From Saccharobesus litoralis (GTDB lineage: Bacteria > Pseudomonadota > Gammaproteobacteria > Enterobacterales > Alteromonadaceae): 64,000 nucleotides of DNA. The position numbers and the translations under genes were made by a program. How positions within the stretch are numbered: the stretch's first letter is position 1; each line of letters opens with the position of its first letter. Location: NCBI RefSeq assembly GCF_003063625.1, contig NZ_CP026604.1, positions 5,062,065 to 5,126,064 on the forward strand. The letters are read 5' to 3'. Below, one piece after another: positions 56,300-64,000 of this stretch. The notes under the pieces were generated by a model. That model did not search any database. It was given only the letters and a program-made list of their open reading frames with translations, and had not been told where the DNA came from.

Positions 56300-56337
56300 A
56301 TACCCAAAGTGAGCTTTTTTACTTCACTTTGGGGTTT
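56300..56337 (+). terminator. Stem-loop after yheT
   Basis: CCCAAAGTGAG (56301-56311) pairs with CTTCACTTTGGG (56321-56332, with one bulge); the T-rich part is in the loop rather than after the stem, so termination efficiency is doubtful. Confidence 0.5.
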
Positions 56338-56363
56338 AGCATAATAGCAAGCCCTTTTACAGA

Positions 56364-57230
56364 TTACTCATCCTCGCCGTTATTACCTTTATAAGTAACA
56401 GGATCAAACCATAATTCTTTTTTATCTAAAGGGGTAAGTGGTGATAGCTCAGGGTTTTTCAAATCAAATACTATGCGATTTTGCACATTGGCTCTTTCAA
56501 GGGCATTTTTCACTTCAGGATCGGCAAAAAACATACGTTCGTAAGTACCATCCTTAATCATACTATACAATACCTTTTCTAACTGCGGCGCTAACTCTGG
56601 ATAGTTAAAACTAACAAAATAATAAAATGGTGCAACGTAACGCAGCATGACACGAGGCTCAACTGTCAGCTCTAATTCATCATGACGCACCACTTCAGCC
56701 CATGGTTCATGAATACCGCGCGGAAAATAATCGTATCGCCCGCCCTCTAACATGGGAAATAAATTGGGGTATTTTTCTTCCTTCACCACTTTAATACCGT
56801 TGGCTTGCAAAATAAAAGTATCAGACCAATTTGAACCTTGCCCGGCTTTAAACTGTTTTAAATCATCCAATGTTTTCACGTTAGCAAATAAATTGACTCT
56901 GTCTTTGCGTACTATCCCGACTCGCATCGCCAGCATGCCTCGATAGATGGGAATTCGAATGGGGATCATGGATTCTTCATATTCTTTCGAGGTTAGCGTC
57001 CACATTATATGGTAAACCCCAGTTTGCGCATTCGTTAACCGACGTGACATATTGACGAACTTTTTATCATCCGGATAGCGATAAGAATGCCCCGCTCGTT
57101 TAATTGCTTGCTCGATTATTAAGTTGGGAAAACGCTTTTCGTCACTGCCTGATAACCTGAGTTCATCCGCTACAACAATTGAGCTTAGCAGTGCACTCAT
57201 TACCATCAGTAAGCGGAACATTAAATGCAT
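56364..57230 (-). CDS. Periplasmic solute-binding-like protein (type 2 fold)
   Basis: A 288-residue exported protein (signal LLMVMSALLSSIVVA). The fold is suggested by RFPNLIIEQAIKRAGHSY, NVKTLDDLKQFKAGQGSNWSDTFILQANGIKVV, MLEGGRYDYFPRG and APQLEKVLYSMIKDGTYERMF, as in family 3 binding proteins. There is no transporter nearby. Stand-alone proteins of this sort are common in Alteromonadales and their ligands are unknown. It shares the general plan of the protein at 39167 but is not a close copy. Confidence 0.75.
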   Translation of the reverse strand: MHLMFRLLMVMSALLSSIVVADELRLSGSDEKRFPNLIIEQAIKRAGHSYRYPDDKKFVNMSRRLTNAQTGVYHIMWTLTSKEYEESMIPIRIPIYRGMLAMRVGIVRKDRVNLFANVKTLDDLKQFKAGQGSNWSDTFILQANGIKVVKEEKYPNLFPMLEGGRYDYFPRGIHEPWAEVVRHDELELTVEPRVMLRYVAPFYYFVSFNYPELAPQLEKVLYSMIKDGTYERMFFADPEVKNALERANVQNRIVFDLKNPELSPLTPLDKKELWFDPVTYKGNNGEDE

Positions 57231-57577
57231 TGTAATTTACCTTATTAATCTACCATTCATGACTAACCCACTTAACTAAACACAATTAAAAAGGGATTAC
57301 TTATTAACCCTTACCTTGTCATTTGCCACCATTAAGAATTAAACGATGCTGCTACTCTCTATTAATTGTAGTCCAACTTGGCAGGAGATGAGCGTTTTAT
57401 GGGCGTGAGAAGTTGTAGAAAATGCAATCTTTATTTGAGCTTAGCACCTTAACTCAAAAGTTTTGAACGGTTGAATTTATAACTAATTGCTAATAAAAAG
57501 CCCAGCAAGGTTAAACCTAGCTGGGCTTTAGAAAGCATAACAAATTGGGCTAAACTAAAATCTAGCCTGTAAATCAA
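57231..57577. other. Intergenic region between the binding-like protein and xylA
   Basis: About 350 bp: promoter of the minus-strand binding-protein gene and the xylA terminator. Nothing else recognised. Confidence 0.6.
57494..57532 (-). terminator. Terminator of the xylBA operon
   Basis: Read leftward, AAAGCCCAGC and GCTGGGCTTT form a 10-bp stem around an 11-13 base loop, followed by TTTATT. Confidence 0.92.
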
Positions 57578-58912
57578 TTAGATATATTGATTGATGATGT
57601 TTTCAAACAATTCTTGCTTACCAGAGATTTGCTCCGGCTCACCGACAGCAGCACCAATTTCAGCTAACTGCTCCATTGTAAGTTTGCCATCAACAAAATC
57701 TTTACCTTGACCTGACTCGAAAGTCTCGTAACGCTTGTTACGTAATTCAGTGTATTTAGACTTGCTGATGATCTCGTCAGCAATGATTAATGAACGGGCA
57801 AATGTGTCCATGCCACCGATGTGACCTAGGAAGATATCTTCCATATCAGTTGATTCACGACGCGTTTTCGCATCAAAGTTAACACCGCCACCTTGTAAAC
57901 CGCCCGCTTCAAGGAATACCAACATAGCTTCAACTGTTTCGTTAACGTTGTTAGGGAATTGGTCTGTATCCCAGCTGTTTTGGTAATCACCACGGTTAGC
58001 ATCAATTGAACCTAAAATACCGTTATCAGCAGCAACTTGTAATTCATGCTGGAAAGTATGGCTAGCTAATGTTGCATGGTTAACTTCAATGTTGACTTTG
58101 AAATCGTCGAAGCTTAAATCGTACTTTTGTAAGAAACCAGCAACAGTTGCCGTATCAAAATCGTACTGATGCTTAGTTGGTTCCATTGGCTTAGGCTCAA
58201 TGAAGAAAGTACCGTTCCAACCTTGGCTGCGCATATAATCTTTAGCCATATGTAACCAACGTGCGAAGTTTTCTTGCTCGCGTTCCATCTTAGTATTCAA
58301 TAACGTGATGTAACCTTCACGGCCACCCCAGAATACATAGTTTTCACCGTTTAGCTTCATAGTAGCGTCCATCGCTATTTTAAGCTGAGCACCGGCACGC
58401 GCTAACGTTGGGAAGTGAGGGTTAGTACCTGCACCATTCATATAACGTGGATTAGAGAAAAGGTTTGATGTACCCCAAAGCAATTTAACGCCTGACGCTT
58501 TTTGCTTTTCTAACGCGATATCTGTGATGAATTGAATTTTTTCTTCAAACTCACCAACTGTTGAATTCTCTTCGTCGATCAAATCCGTATCGTGGAAGCA
58601 GTAGTAAGGTAAGCCCATCTTTGTGAAAAATTCAAAAGCGGCATCCATTTTATCTGCTGCGCGTTGCTTAGCTGAATCAGCATCATTCCATGCAAAACGT
58701 TGTGGACCAGGGCCAAATGGGTCGTGACCTTGACCACAGAAAGTGTGCCAATAACAGCCAGCAAAACGTAACCATTCTTTCATGGTTTTACCCGCGACTT
58801 CGCGGTTTTCGTCATACCATTTAAATGCGAACGGATTGTCTGATTCACGACCTTCGTATTTTATTTCTGATACCGAAGGAAAATATTCTTTATCACCGAT
58901 AACTACAGCCAT
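57578..58912 (-). CDS. xylA: Xylose isomerase
   Basis: Converts D-xylose to D-xylulose with two divalent metals. The 444-residue group-II enzyme starts [21 protein letters not shown]. Motifs include the active-site His in [22 protein letters not shown], the metal Glu and Lys in [16 protein letters not shown], and [18 protein letters not shown]. It follows xylB by 83 bp, the reverse of the E. coli xylA-xylB order, and is closed by a strong terminator. Confidence 0.97.
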   Translation of the reverse strand: MAVVIGDKEYFPSVSEIKYEGRESDNPFAFKWYDENREVAGKTMKEWLRFAGCYWHTFCGQGHDPFGPGPQRFAWNDADSAKQRAADKMDAAFEFFTKMGLPYYCFHDTDLIDEENSTVGEFEEKIQFITDIALEKQKASGVKLLWGTSNLFSNPRYMNGAGTNPHFPTLARAGAQLKIAMDATMKLNGENYVFWGGREGYITLLNTKMEREQENFARWLHMAKDYMRSQGWNGTFFIEPKPMEPTKHQYDFDTATVAGFLQKYDLSFDDFKVNIEVNHATLASHTFQHELQVAADNGILGSIDANRGDYQNSWDTDQFPNNVNETVEAMLVFLEAGGLQGGGVNFDAKTRRESTDMEDIFLGHIGGMDTFARSLIIADEIISKSKYTELRNKRYETFESGQGKDFVDGKLTMEQLAEIGAAVGEPEQISGKQELFENIINQYI

Positions 58913-58995
58913 CTTTTTCTACCTCTACTTAGTGCGTAAACGTTAAAACTGAATTAACTAAACTTAAATTTCTGAACTCTTAAATATCTAAAATC

Positions 58996-60480
58996 TTAAA
59001 TTTCCAAATACTGCTTCCATTGCTCATAAGCTTGAGCATAAGCGTCGACTTTATCTGCTTGCGGTTGATAATCCGCCACCACAGCTAAGCCTTTAAACAT
59101 CTCTTCACGGTTGGTGTAATAACCCAAACCAAAACCAGCGCCACGGGCTGCACCCTCTGCGCCATCAGTATCATATAACTCGACACTAACGTTACAGCTG
59201 TTCACAAAAGCTTCGACAAATATTGGGCTTAAAAACATGTTGCCCTTACCTGCACGAACCAATTCACTGCTGACACCCATGTCTTTTAATACGTCGAAAC
59301 CGTATTTAAGCGCGAACACTATGCCTTCTTGTGCACTGCGCACAATGTGACCCAATTGGTGGCGGTTAAAATCGATACCGCGCATATGACCACCAATATT
59401 CTTGTTTTGCAGAACACGCTCAGCACCATTACCAAATGGGTGCATCACAAGGCCATCAGAGCCAACAGGAACTTGATCCGCCAAGTCGTTCAATGCTGGA
59501 TAAGAAACCTCATTACCTTGGGTATTTAATAATCCACGCACCCAGCTATACAAACGACCGGTACCGTTAACGCACAATAAAACGCCATTACGAGTAGCAT
59601 CGTCAGTGTGAGAAACATGTTGGAAGGTATTAACGCGTGATTGTGGATCTGCGGCATTTTTATCAGTCACCGCGTAAACCACCCCTGATGTCCCCGCAGT
59701 GGCTGCGACTTCACCCGGCTCCATTACGTTTAGCGACATCGCATTATTAGGTTGATCACCGCCACGGTAAGTCACTTTAATACCGGCACGTAAGCCTAGT
59801 TCAGCAGCCGCGGCAACCGATACTTGACCTTGGTCGCCAAAACTTGGCACTAACCTTGGGATAAGATTAGATTCAAACCCATAATGATTTAACAAAGTGT
59901 GGTTAAGTTCATTAGCACTAAAATCCCATAACACGCCTTCACTTAAACCTGAACTCGTGGTGGTCGCTTCACCGGTTAACTTCATTGCTATGTAGTCACC
60001 TGGCAACATTATTTTGTCAATTTTGGCAAATAACTCTGGCTGGTTGTCCTTGACCCACTTAAGTTTGGATGCGGTAAAATTCCCTGGTGAATTGAGCATT
60101 TTACTCAAGCATTGTTCAGCGCCTAGCTCGTTAAAGGCTTTATCACCAATTTCAACGGCACGAGAATCACACCAAATAATCGCTGGACGGATCACTTGTT
60201 GCTCAGCATCGACACACACCAAACCATGCATTTGATAAGAAATACCTATGGCTTCAATTTGGCTTGGCTCAAACTTATTTGTTGCACAAAGTTCATTAAA
60301 GCCTGATTTAATGCAAGACCACCAAGTTTCAGGGTCTTGCTCAGCAAAACCGGCTTGTGGCGCATTGATTGCCAACTCAGTTTTTGGGTAATGCGTTGCG
60401 GCAACACAAGCCCCTGTTTTTGCATCAACTACCGACACTTTGGTAGAAGAGCTGCCAATGTCCAAACCTAAAAAATACAT
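58996..60480 (-). CDS. xylB: Xylulokinase
   Basis: Phosphorylates D-xylulose to xylulose 5-phosphate for the pentose-phosphate pathway. The 494-residue FGGY-family kinase begins YFLGLDIGSSSTKVSVVD (phosphate-1 motif) and has ISYQMHGLVCVD. The catalytic aspartate region is YRGGDQPNNAMSLNVMEPGEVAATAGTSGV, and GAARGAGFGLGYY is near the end. It is first gene of a xylB-xylA operon divergent from xylR. Confidence 0.95.
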   Translation of the reverse strand: MYFLGLDIGSSSTKVSVVDAKTGACVAATHYPKTELAINAPQAGFAEQDPETWWSCIKSGFNELCATNKFEPSQIEAIGISYQMHGLVCVDAEQQVIRPAIIWCDSRAVEIGDKAFNELGAEQCLSKMLNSPGNFTASKLKWVKDNQPELFAKIDKIMLPGDYIAMKLTGEATTTSSGLSEGVLWDFSANELNHTLLNHYGFESNLIPRLVPSFGDQGQVSVAAAAELGLRAGIKVTYRGGDQPNNAMSLNVMEPGEVAATAGTSGVVYAVTDKNAADPQSRVNTFQHVSHTDDATRNGVLLCVNGTGRLYSWVRGLLNTQGNEVSYPALNDLADQVPVGSDGLVMHPFGNGAERVLQNKNIGGHMRGIDFNRHQLGHIVRSAQEGIVFALKYGFDVLKDMGVSSELVRAGKGNMFLSPIFVEAFVNSCNVSVELYDTDGAEGAARGAGFGLGYYTNREEMFKGLAVVADYQPQADKVDAYAQAYEQWKQYLEI

Positions 60481-60772
60481 ATTCGATATCCAGATGTAAT
60501 CAAATCGTTAAATGGCCGTTCTTAATTCAATTCACAAAATTAGATTTATGCAAAAATTTACACTTCTGATATTGCTAAATTTAATTTTCACTTTACGATG
60601 TCATACTTGAATCTTATTAAGCGAATGAATAAATAAGCTATTCAGTAAGGGCTAACAGCCAAGAATTGCTGACAAGTTTAGGGTTGGCTAACAAAAGCAA
60701 CAAGTATCAAAATTTATTACCTACGTATAAAATTTAATATTCCAAACGCGTTAAAAAATTGTAATTAAACAC
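60481..60772. promoter_or_regulatory. Divergent xylB / xylR control region
   Basis: 292 bp, strongly A+T rich, certainly holding both promoters. Two similar words, TCACAAAATTAGATTT (60532-60547) and TGCAAAAATTTACAC (60549-60563), and a later AATTTTCAC (60580 region) could be XylR half-sites, but they do not give a clean pattern. Confidence 0.4.
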
Positions 60773-61960
60773 ATGTCTAAGAATAAACGAGTTACCCTGC
60801 TGTTTAACGCCAATAAAGGCTATGACAGAAAGATAATCCAAGGCGTCGCCAAGTACATTCGTGGCGGTGTCGACTGGCAGTTGTTTATTGAGGAAGACTT
60901 AGTCACGCGTTTGGATCGACTTTCAAATTGGCACGGTGACGGCATAATTGCCGACTTAGACGATCCGCAAGTGGTCGAATTTGTCCAGAAAAAAGGCATT
61001 ACCACTGTCGGCGTTGGCGGCTCGTATCGAGACGAGCAAGAATACCCAACCAATATGCCTTACATAGCGACCAATAATGATTTAATTGCAAAAACCGCCG
61101 TCGAATACTATCTAAATTTAGGTTACAAAAATCTGGCGTTTTACGGTATGCCCAAAAATAATCATAATCGCTGGGCGTTTGAGCGTGAACAGTCCTTTAT
61201 GCATTGGGCAAAAGTTTTATCCAACGGCAAAGCCAATACCTACTATTTTCGCGGCAATGCAATTCACTCGCGCAGTTGGGCGTTAGCGCAACAAAAACTA
61301 GCAGTATGGTTGGGCAGTTTACCTAACCCAACCGCTATATTATGTGCCACCGACATGCGCGCCCGACAAGTGCTAGAAGCCTGCCATTTAGCTGAATTGA
61401 AAGTACCAAATGATATTGCGGTTATGGGGGTTGATGACGATGAAATTATTCGCGACATTACCGGTAATACGCTAAGTACCATTATTCAAGGCACTGAGAA
61501 TATGGGCTATTTAGCCGCTGCCACGCTAGATAAAGCCATGAAAGGAGAAACAATAAACCCGTTAATCAATATGGTCGACCCAAAAGGGATCGTTGAATCA
61601 GCCTCAACCGACTATTTAGCAGTAACCGATGAAGTGGTTAATAAAGCGGTGGCTTATATCAAACAACATGCTTGCGAAGGTATTCAAGCCATCCATGTAC
61701 TTAACCATTTAGGTTTATCGCGCGCCAATGTTGAAAATCGTTTTAAACAACATTTAAGTAGCTCTATCCATCAAGAAATAACCAATGTGCAATTAGGGCA
61801 AGTGCGTAAATTGCTGCAAACCACAGAAAAGACCCTAGCGCAGATCTCACAAGAAACCGGCTACAAAACGGCGCAATATATGATGATGGTATTTAAAAAG
61901 CGCTACAAAATGACGCCATCAGAGTACCGTAAGCAAGTGACTGTGGATGCGTTTAGCTAA
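60773..61960 (+). CDS. xylR: Xylose operon regulator XylR (AraC family with LacI-like sensor)
   Basis: Transcription factor of 395 residues. Residues 1-270 form a periplasmic-binding-protein-like sugar sensor (VTLLFNANKGYDRKIIQGVAKYI, AILCATDMRARQVLEACHLAELKVPNDIAVMGVDDDEIIRD). Residues about 285-390 are an AraC-type double helix-turn-helix (IHVLNHLGLSRANVENRFKQHL, IAQI-like LAQISQETGYKTAQYMMMVFKKRYKMTPSEYRKQ). Xylose binding should activate the divergent xylB-xylA genes. Confidence 0.94.
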   Translation: MSKNKRVTLLFNANKGYDRKIIQGVAKYIRGGVDWQLFIEEDLVTRLDRLSNWHGDGIIADLDDPQVVEFVQKKGITTVGVGGSYRDEQEYPTNMPYIATNNDLIAKTAVEYYLNLGYKNLAFYGMPKNNHNRWAFEREQSFMHWAKVLSNGKANTYYFRGNAIHSRSWALAQQKLAVWLGSLPNPTAILCATDMRARQVLEACHLAELKVPNDIAVMGVDDDEIIRDITGNTLSTIIQGTENMGYLAAATLDKAMKGETINPLINMVDPKGIVESASTDYLAVTDEVVNKAVAYIKQHACEGIQAIHVLNHLGLSRANVENRFKQHLSSSIHQEITNVQLGQVRKLLQTTEKTLAQISQETGYKTAQYMMMVFKKRYKMTPSEYRKQVTVDAFS

Positions 61961-61981
61961 TCAAGGCTGCGAAAATTTATA

Positions 61982-62037
61982 TTGCAGGGCCGAATTTATT
62001 TATAAGGTTGGTCGATGTAAAATCGACCCTACAATTT
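61982..62037. repeat. Short palindromic dispersed repeat (second copy)
   Basis: TTGCAGGGCCGAATTTATTTA ends with TCGACCCTACAA. It is related to the repeat at 4484-4554 and also lies between convergent genes. Confidence 0.5.
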
Positions 62038-62068
62038 AGTGGATTGGGTTAAATTTCAATCGTTCAAA

Positions 62069-63436
62069 CTAAAACTGGTAACTCACACCTGCGGCCATAA
62101 TCATTTGGCTATAGTCGTAATTTTCTATAGACGAGCTATTGTCGGTATAGGATAGCTCCGCACTGACTGACCATCTATTACTGATAGCGTAATCAAGATC
62201 GACACCGGCATTCCATCTAAAGTCACTGCGCGTGCCTAAATTTGTGGTTTGCGGGTTTTCACCATTTTCATCATACGTAATGCTGGTATTGTCATCTGCG
62301 TACTGACTGTCTCGGTAGCCGGCTCTGATCGCAACATCCAAGTCAGCAAACGACCAATGATGGCTGGCATCCAAACCTAAGCGTTGTGCTGAAAAGCTGG
62401 TGAAGCCAAAGTCACTATCACGATCATTTTTATCTTCAAGCCAAGCCGTTGTACGAATAGTCCAATAACTTGTTGCATTATGCCGCTGGCGCCAGCGTAA
62501 ACTTAGCTTATGGCTATCGCCTTCAAGGTAACTAAACTGGCTATCATCAGCCGAGTTTTGCTTATAAACCCAACGCAACGACAAACGACTATTACTATCC
62601 AATGTATAGTGATAGCCAGAATCTAAACGCAAGGTCGACATATACTCCTGACTTGCTAAGCTCATTTTATCGTAGCCAAGCGTGACAAAGCCCATATGAG
62701 TGTTGTCCTCACCTAGAGTAAAATGACGTTTAGCCCCGACACTCCAATAAGAAACATCGTAATCCGCATACTCAGAATAAGAGGAATCATAATAAGTAAA
62801 ATCAGCCGCCCAATAATCTTTTGAACGAATGTTTGACTGATAGGTTACCGTGCCTAGGGTTTCAAGGTAATTATCACTGGTTTGAGATGTGGTTTCCTCT
62901 CCTGGGGCAATCACATTGTCATCAGCACCATAGCTTAAACCAATAGAGCCAAACCAATCATCTTTGCGGGTTAAACCTAATTTTTTCTTACGGGCGCGTT
63001 CCACTGGCAGACCCAATGAATCTTTTACCACTAAAATTTGTCGAGTCGCCAATACGCCAATCGTATCGTCTTTGGTTTCCTTCTCAACTTGCTCAAATAC
63101 AGCTAAGGCATCGGCTAACTTACCCATCTTCTTGAGTGCAACCCCCTTGTTATAAGTGGCTACACCGGTTTCCTCTAGCGCTTGTTCAACTTGACTGAAG
63201 GATTGATAGGCTTGTTGATATTGGCCAAGTTTTATTTGGCAAACACCAATATTGTATAAAACAAAAGGATCTTGCTTTAACGCATAAGATTTTTGATATA
63301 ACGCCAATGCATTGGTGTAATCTTGCAGCTTAAACGCCTTATCAGCATGGTCGGTGCTCATGGCAATATTATTATCTTGACCATGCGCAGAGAAAATCAG
63401 GCCGCTAAGTAGCAGCGCTACGGCAGAGTATCTCAT
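62069..63436 (-). CDS. Outer-membrane protein: N-terminal TPR repeats plus beta-barrel
   Basis: A 455-residue exported protein (signal SAVALLLSGLIFSAHG). Residues 25-160 are about three TPR units (ADKAFKLQDYTNALALYQKSYAL, FVLYNIGVCQIKLGQYQQAYQSF, ATYNKGVALKKMGKLADALAVFEQV). Residues about 180-455 alternate amphipathic beta-strands (FGSIGLSYGADDNV, YWAADFTYYDSSYSEYADY) and end in YSQMIMAAGVSYQF, with terminal Phe as for barrel insertion. It resembles TPR-barrel surface or export proteins; the cargo is unknown. Confidence 0.82.
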   Translation of the reverse strand: MRYSAVALLLSGLIFSAHGQDNNIAMSTDHADKAFKLQDYTNALALYQKSYALKQDPFVLYNIGVCQIKLGQYQQAYQSFSQVEQALEETGVATYNKGVALKKMGKLADALAVFEQVEKETKDDTIGVLATRQILVVKDSLGLPVERARKKKLGLTRKDDWFGSIGLSYGADDNVIAPGEETTSQTSDNYLETLGTVTYQSNIRSKDYWAADFTYYDSSYSEYADYDVSYWSVGAKRHFTLGEDNTHMGFVTLGYDKMSLASQEYMSTLRLDSGYHYTLDSNSRLSLRWVYKQNSADDSQFSYLEGDSHKLSLRWRQRHNATSYWTIRTTAWLEDKNDRDSDFGFTSFSAQRLGLDASHHWSFADLDVAIRAGYRDSQYADDNTSITYDENGENPQTTNLGTRSDFRWNAGVDLDYAISNRWSVSAELSYTDNSSSIENYDYSQMIMAAGVSYQF

Positions 63437-63553
63437 GAGAGCTTCCAGAGATGCTTAACAGCATCTTACAAATTGTTTGAGGTGTTTTGTTAACTTATTT
63501 TAATTGTACTAACGGTTAACACGTTTGTCGGCTTTATCAGTTTTTTCGGCGTT

Positions 63554-63600
63554 TAAAAAAGCGCAGAGCAGTTTGCCAAGGCTTACCACCCTGCGCTTAC
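63554..63600 (-). terminator. Terminator of the right-edge gene
   Basis: Read leftward, AAGCGCAG pairs with CTGCGCTT around a 24-base spacer, followed by six T. Confidence 0.75.
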
Positions 63601-63610
63601 ACCTCAAACC

Positions 63611-64000
63611 TTATTCGCCTTGTTGCTGAGCTTTGCGTTCTTTTTTCTTTTCACGCATGTCTTGACGACGTTGCTCACGCTCTTCTTTGGCTTCTTCTCT
63701 TGCTTGCTTGGCTTCTTGCTTGGCCTGCTCAATAACGGTTTGCAATTCATCCGCATTAGCTTCTTTATAGGCTTTCATTTGTTCTCTTTGTGCATCACGC
63801 TTGGCTTTTAATTCTTCTTTTTTTATTGCTAACGCGTCTTCATCACCTGCTTCTTTTAACGCTTTAAGTGCAGCGCGATCAGCTTCACGCTCCGTTTTAC
63901 GTGCTTCGAGCTCTTCTTGAGTGATGTCACCTTTTTCTAACATAAACTCAGTTACGGCTTCACGAATAGGCGAACCTAGGCTGCGCGCGTGACGCATTTT
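63611..64000 (-). CDS. Charged coiled-coil protein (probably partial at window edge)
   Basis: At least 129 residues, open toward the right edge. After RHARSLGSPIREAVTEFMLEKGDITQEELEARK it is a long helix rich in Glu, Lys, Arg and Ala (AKQEAKQAREEAKEEREQRRQDMREKKKERKAQQ). The ATG at 63997 may be internal, because the codon before it is also sense. No family recognised. Confidence 0.6.
   Translation of the reverse strand, partial: KMRHARSLGSPIREAVTEFMLEKGDITQEELEARKTEREADRAALKALKEAGDEDALAIKKEELKAKRDAQREQMKAYKEANADELQTVIEQAKQEAKQAREEAKEEREQRRQDMREKKKERKAQQQGE

Overview
The window comes from a marine gammaproteobacterium of the Alteromonadales. The evidence is protein content and gene order: an ast arginine-catabolism run, ygfB-pepP-ubiH-ubiI, and a fkpA / slyX / yheV / yheS / yheT neighbourhood that matches the E. 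coli one with insertions. Base composition is moderate to low in G+C. The genus cannot be fixed from sequence alone. Nearly all of it is ordinary chromosome. Accessory features are one IS110-family element, a capsule locus and several families of short dispersed repeats.

Layout. 1-3.4 kb: astC-astA-astD (minus strand, astD cut by the window edge). 3.8-10 kb: dimeric dUTPase, rlmJ, then ygfB-pepP-ubiH-ubiI. 10.2-11.6 kb: a 6S RNA gene between two copies of a MITE-like repeat, then sixA. 11.7-14.3 kb: a Kef-type antiporter and a DUF2726 protein. 14.7-20.6 kb: mtnN, a CobD/CbiB-like membrane protein, adenosine kinase and ahcY, with an IS110/IS1111-type element between the last two. mtnN, the kinase and ahcY together form an S-adenosylhomocysteine salvage set. 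21-25.4 kb: a two-gene RND efflux system. 25.5-36.8 kb: a compact group-2 type capsule locus (kpsM-T-E-D, one fused glycosyltransferase, one O-acetyltransferase, a small secreted protein, kpsC-S). 37-40 kb: SGNH lipoprotein, YHS protein, periplasmic binding-like protein. 40-44.3 kb: hybrid kinase - Hpt - double-receiver phosphorelay operon. 44.6-56.3 kb: housekeeping genes including fkpA, slyX, yheV, yheS and yheT, an FNR-box-preceded DUF3149 micro-protein and a FliS-like orphan. 56.3-64 kb: a second binding-like protein, the xylose genes xylB-xylA with divergent xylR, a TPR/beta-barrel outer-membrane protein and a partial charged coiled-coil protein.

The most interesting non-coding signals are these. 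(1) A modular MITE-like family with TATAGTC/GACTATA ends has five copies plus a 24-bp scar; three copies meet flanking AT to form a perfect TATAAT facing a neighbour (6S RNA, mtnN, the hybrid kinase). (2) The 3' non-coding end of the IS110-family element is rich in hairpins and sits where IS1111-type elements encode their guide (bridge/seek) RNA. (3) A perfect FNR box lies at class-II spacing before a 48-residue membrane protein, followed by a branched stem-loop with a C8 loop. (4) The kpsE coding frame extends 51 codons upstream to a probable ATT start.
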